This document shows positions 29,805 through 32,270 of a DNA stretch of 32,270 nt, piece by piece. This stretch comes from Alphaproteobacteria bacterium (lineage in GTDB: Bacteria > Pseudomonadota > Alphaproteobacteria > Rhizobiales > Hyphomicrobiaceae): assembly GCA_022600345.1 (NCBI GenBank), contig JAHZKP010000155.1:1-32270 (forward strand), in the 5' to 3' direction. Position 1 is the first letter of the stretch. Every line of letters begins with the position of its first letter. The position numbers and the translations under genes were made by a program. Below the pieces are notes generated by a model. The model saw only the letters and a program-made list of their open reading frames with translations, had not been told where the DNA came from and searched no databases.

Positions 29805-30611
29805 GTGCGGCCGGGTAGCAAGCGTTCGAGCATTCTCTTCGAAGAACAAGGCCTGGCAGATGAGCGCCTTCAGGGCATTCGGCTGAAAGGGCTTGGTCAT
29901 CAGGAACGTGGGTTCAGGTCGTTTGCCCGTGAGTAGGCGTTCGGGAAACGCCGTCACAAAAATGACCGGCGAAGAAAACGTCTTGAGCATCGAATTAACG
30001 GCATCGATCCCCGAGCTTCCATCTGCAAGTTGAATATCCGCCAGCACCAAGCCGGGTTGAGTTTTTCGGGCCAGCCGGGTCGCTTCTTCCGCGGTTCGGG
30101 CGATGCCGATGACATTGTGTCCAAGACCGGCGGCAATCTCCTCGATGTCGACGGCAATCAGCGGTTCATCTTCGATGATCAACACATCGGTCGTGACTTG
30201 CTCTGCCATTTCGATGCTGGCCTGTTGCAGCAGATCAACGACATCTTCGCTGCTCACACCCAGGACATCGGCAGCCGATTGCTCTGTGAAATTCTCGACA
30301 TAGACTAGTAGAAAGGCCTGGCGCGGCAAAGGCGTGAGCTGCCCCAGCCGTCTGTCCACAACGTCCGATGAATCGCCCTCGGAATTGGCGTCGTCAGGAT
30401 GGTTTCGATCGATTGAGTTCCATATGCTCAAGAACACCTTAAACAAGGCCGGTCTTGGCCCCAATTCTTGCGGGAAGCCGGCTGGATCCGCGATCAACGC
30501 TTCGATCGTTGCCCCGACGTACTTATCTCCGCTTGCCTGACTCCCGCTCAGAGCGCGCGCGAACCTTCGCAGATAGGGAACATGCGGCGTTACCGCTGAA
30601 GCAAAAGACAT
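29802..30611 (-). CDS. phyR: PhyR, anti-anti-sigma response regulator
   Basis: Master regulator of the alphaproteobacterial general stress response. Phosphorylated PhyR binds NepR through its sigma-like domain and frees EcfG. The 269-aa product has the normal layout. Residues 1-135 are an ECF sigma-like domain (HVPYLRRFARALSGSQASGD, LTPLPRQAFLLVYVENFTEQ). The receiver covers 140-260, with E147/D148 (LIIEDEPL), phospho-acceptor D192 in VLADIQLADGSSG, FVTAFPERL and MTKPFQ. All key residues are present. It is divergent from nepR-ecfG with overlapping EcfG-type promoters, the classical arrangement. Confidence 0.96.
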   Translation of the reverse strand: MSFASAVTPHVPYLRRFARALSGSQASGDKYVGATIEALIADPAGFPQELGPRPALFKVFLSIWNSIDRNHPDDANSEGDSSDVVDRRLGQLTPLPRQAFLLVYVENFTEQSAADVLGVSSEDVVDLLQQASIEMAEQVTTDVLIIEDEPLIAVDIEEIAAGLGHNVIGIARTAEEATRLARKTQPGLVLADIQLADGSSGIDAVNSMLKTFSSPVIFVTAFPERLLTGKRPEPTFLMTKPFQPNALKALICQALFFEENARTLATRPH

Positions 30612-30673
30612 TCTGCCACGATCCTTTCTTGCCTACAGGGCCACCTTGCAGGGCGTACACCGCCCCTGTGATA

Positions 30674-30698
30674 AACACCGGTGTCACAGTTGGGTTCC
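30674..30698 (-). promoter_or_regulatory. EcfG-type promoter of phyR
   Basis: On the minus strand GGAAC, 16 bp, TGTT (one -10 mismatch), 63 bp before the phyR ATG. It is divergent from the box pair at 30706, implying autoregulation. Confidence 0.7.
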
Positions 30699-30705
30699 AC
30701 GCGAT

Positions 30706-30730
30706 GGAACTATTTGTCTAACTGGTGGTT
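30706..30730 (+). promoter_or_regulatory. EcfG-type promoter of nepR-ecfG
   Basis: GGAAC, 16 bp, GGTT (one -10 mismatch), about 110 bp before nepR. Only 7 bp separate its -35 from that of the phyR promoter. Confidence 0.65.
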
Positions 30731-30843
30731 ACTCTTCAGAATGCAACACGCGGCGAACATGAACAGCATGCTTTGCGCCGAACCATCGGCGTTGCCATTT
30801 TGGACGTGGCAGCTAGACGAATGACCTGGAAGGGAGGGTGGCT

Positions 30844-31047
30844 GTGACCGACGAGCACGATCAATCAGGCGGTGACAGTCGGCCCAAGGCACCGGAAATG
30901 CCGGACGCCGCCATCGATGCGGTCGGCCGCAAGGTCAAGCAGTCCTACGAAAAATTGCTGAAGGAGCCTATTCCAGACCGCCTGATTGAGCTTCTCGACC
31001 AGCTCGAGCAGTCCTCCCCGGAGAACAATCCGGAGGACAAGACCTAA
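30844..31047 (+). CDS. nepR: NepR, anti-sigma factor of EcfG
   Basis: A 67-aa NepR: acidic N-terminus, then the conserved two-helix core IDAVGRKVKQSYEKLLKEPI, PDRLIELLDQLEQ. NepR holds EcfG inactive until phosphorylated PhyR takes it away. GTG at 30844 has GGGAGG 6 nt upstream; a GTG two codons earlier (30838) is also open. The stop TAA is directly followed by the ecfG ATG (TAAATG), so the two are translated together, which keeps the anti-sigma and sigma levels balanced. Confidence 0.94.
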   Translation: MTDEHDQSGGDSRPKAPEMPDAAIDAVGRKVKQSYEKLLKEPIPDRLIELLDQLEQSSPENNPEDKT

Positions 31048-31599
31048 ATGGCAATCAGTCCCGATCTCAAGGCGGAACTCTTGGCGACGATACCCAACCT
31101 GAGGGCATTCGCTTTCTCGCTGAGCAGCAACGCCGACTTGGCTGACGACCTCGTGCAGGAAACCCTTATGAAGGCCTGGAACAAGATCGATAGCTATGAA
31201 GAAGGCACCAATCTCAAAGCCTGGCTCTTCACAATTCTTAGAAATACCTACTTTTCGCAATTCAGAAAATCGCGGAGAGAAGTCCAGGATACCGATGGCG
31301 ATTATGCATCAAGGCTCACGGTTCAAGCCTCCCAACAAGGCCATTTGGACGTCCAGGACCTGCTTGTTGCGCTAAGGGAACTGACAGACGATCAACGTGA
31401 GGCGCTGCTGCTCGTTGCAGCGGAGGGCTTCAGCTACGAGGAAGCTGCCGAAATTGCAGACTGCGCCCTGGGAACGATCAAGAGCCGGGTCAACCGCGCA
31501 CGCGCCAGGCTTGCCGAACTCATGCAAATAGAATCTGTCGATGACTTCAGCATCGACTCGATCGGCATGTCGGTGGCGCGCGCGGGCCGCCTCCCGTGA
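31048..31599 (+). CDS. ecfG: EcfG, general stress response ECF sigma factor
   Basis: A 183-aa ECF sigma factor. Region 2 includes NADLADDLVQETLMKAWNKI, NLKAWLFTILRNTYFSQFRK; region 4 includes LTDDQREALLLVAAEGFSYE, EAAEIADCALGTIKSRVNRA. It directs RNA polymerase to GGAAC-N16/17-CGTT promoters, of which this window carries at least six exact copies. It follows nepR with no gap. A short C-terminal extension (about 20 residues after the region-4 helix) is usual for EcfG. Confidence 0.95.
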   Translation: MAISPDLKAELLATIPNLRAFAFSLSSNADLADDLVQETLMKAWNKIDSYEEGTNLKAWLFTILRNTYFSQFRKSRREVQDTDGDYASRLTVQASQQGHLDVQDLLVALRELTDDQREALLLVAAEGFSYEEAAEIADCALGTIKSRVNRARARLAELMQIESVDDFSIDSIGMSVARAGRLP

Positions 31600-31615
31600 C
31601 CACGCTATTTTTCCT

Positions 31616-31640
31616 GGAACACCTACCGGCCTCATGAGTT
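31616..31640 (+). promoter_or_regulatory. Possible EcfG promoter downstream of ecfG
   Basis: GGAAC, 16 bp, AGTT (one -10 mismatch), about 90 bp before the 50-aa membrane protein gene. Confidence 0.45.
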
Positions 31641-31674
31641 GACTGAACAGGGTGCGGAAATATCTGCCACCCGG

Positions 31675-31700
31675 AATGCCCGGCACAGTGTCCGGGCATT
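31675..31700 (+). terminator. Hairpin after ecfG
   Basis: A 9-bp perfect stem AATGCCCGG with its inverse and an 8-base loop, 76 bp after the ecfG stop. There is no T-run. It lies in the leader of the small gene at 31732 and could be a weak terminator or a leader structure. Confidence 0.4.
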
Positions 31701-31731
31701 GAGGCTCATCTACTGCGAGGCGAGAACGGCA

Positions 31732-31884
31732 ATGGCAACAAGCAAAAAGACCCCACCAATCGAAAAAACCGCTACCGAAGCGCGTCAAGGCGAGCGCAGC
31801 AATCGCATCATCAAGATCCTCGGCGCCTCGATGGTGTTGGGCCTTCTGGCTGCAATCCTGTTGTCCTACTTTTTCAAATTTTGA
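31732..31884 (+). CDS. 50-aa single-span membrane protein
   Basis: The protein begins MATSKKTPPIEKTATEARQG, a basic hydrophilic half, then one C-terminal transmembrane helix (IIKILGASMVLGLLAAILLS) ending YFFKF, a tail-anchored layout. A GCGAGAACGGCA stretch is upstream with a poor ribosome binding site. It lies 132 bp after ecfG on the same strand with a possible EcfG box before it. No family recognised. Confidence 0.65.
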   Translation: MATSKKTPPIEKTATEARQGERSNRIIKILGASMVLGLLAAILLSYFFKF

Positions 31885-31948
31885 AACCAACGGAGCTTCC
31901 TGACATCGGTTGGAAGCGTGCAGTAAACATACACGTGGAGTTACACCA

Positions 31949-32270
31949 ATGGCAGTCATGCCTATCCCGTTAGCTCCTGCTAGTTCTGCCAATGGCCTCC
32001 GAGGGAGGCTCGCCTTCAATGGCAAACGGCCGCCAGTCTGTTTAAACGGCCCATCCCCACCAACGTCATGGCCGAGCAGTCGGCCATCCACGCAAGGTGC
32101 GGGAATACAGGCGGGTTTTGCATCTCCACGCAGGTTGAAAAGAGAAGCCGGAGCGGATGTCGTCAAGGATGGCTGGCAGAGGTTCCTTGATGCTTGCATG
32201 GGTCTCCACCTTCGTGGAGATGACGGAGGTGGGAGTGGTGATTTTGGGTGGCGCTTCGCGGCAGCAGTCA
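31949..32270 (+). CDS. Possible partial gene running off the window
   Basis: An open frame from ATG at 31949 to the right edge without a stop (107 codons). It starts MAVMPIPLAPASSANGLRGR and is rich in Pro, Ser, Arg and Gly, with no recognised domain; GTGGAG is 8 nt upstream. The composition is unlike an ordinary protein, and it may be non-coding sequence. The minus strand is also open here over a long stretch, which lowers trust in both. Confidence 0.25.
   Translation, partial: MAVMPIPLAPASSANGLRGRLAFNGKRPPVCLNGPSPPTSWPSSRPSTQGAGIQAGFASPRRLKREAGADVVKDGWQRFLDACMGLHLRGDDGGGSGDFGWRFAAAV

Noticed and set aside
31372-32199. A 275-codon minus-strand frame overlapping ecfG
   Set aside because: It lies antisense to the clear ecfG gene and the 50-aa gene; composition is not protein-like and no motif is seen.

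Overview
The window looks like a chromosomal segment of an alphaproteobacterium of the order Hyphomicrobiales (Rhizobiales), probably near Mesorhizobium/Phyllobacteriaceae. The grounds are the PhyR-NepR-EcfG stress module, many GGAAC-N16/17-CGTT (EcfG-type) promoters, a rhizobial-type intergenic palindrome, an IS91-associated tyrosine recombinase, and ExoD, DUF3309 and CsbD proteins. This placement comes from gene content alone.

Left accessory region (1-12.6 kb). An IS91-family transposase start and a decayed tyrosine recombinase abut a compact CRISPR array of 11 repeats of 36 bp and 10 spacers, every spacer exactly 30 nt. Then come cas2, cas1 and cas9 on the minus strand, which with no csn2 or cas4 makes a minimal type II-C system. 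Cas9 has all its RuvC and HNH catalytic residues. A tracrRNA candidate lies divergently upstream of cas9 on the plus strand: its anti-repeat is followed by a nexus-like hairpin and a terminal hairpin. Each repeat ends in an extended -10 promoter (TGCTATGAT), and a strong terminator follows the last repeat. This suggests that crRNAs start one by one inside the array, as described for Neisseria and Campylobacter. To the right are an IS1182-family element with 18-bp inverted repeats and a decaying phage packaging module: a ParB/methyltransferase fusion and a terminase, each broken by one frameshift, a DUF5681 protein and an unknown protein.

Middle (13.3-16.6 kb). A tight plus-strand operon holds a small unknown protein, a RimB-like retropepsin, RimK (ATP-grasp glutamate ligase), an aspartoacylase/succinylglutamate-desuccinylase family protein and a second, exported RimB-like protease. 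It is likely a system that adds and removes glutamate or related amino-acid tails.

Right region (16.8-31.9 kb). This is a dense general-stress-response island. The core regulators PhyR, NepR and EcfG sit at 29.8-31.6 kb as divergent units. Around them are stress effectors and signalling genes: a LEA-like protein, ExoD, a host-attachment (baeRF12-type) protein, membrane proteins, DUF3309, an EF-hand protein, a KaiC-like ATPase with HWE kinase and receiver, a second FATGUY-like receiver, MscS, an AI-2E/PerM transporter, a DUF2383 protein, a PRC-barrel protein and CsbD. Six EcfG promoters match the consensus exactly and five more differ at one -10 base, so EcfG probably controls much of this island directly. 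Several very small membrane proteins (24, 45, 50 and 51 aa) are encoded here and are easily missed.
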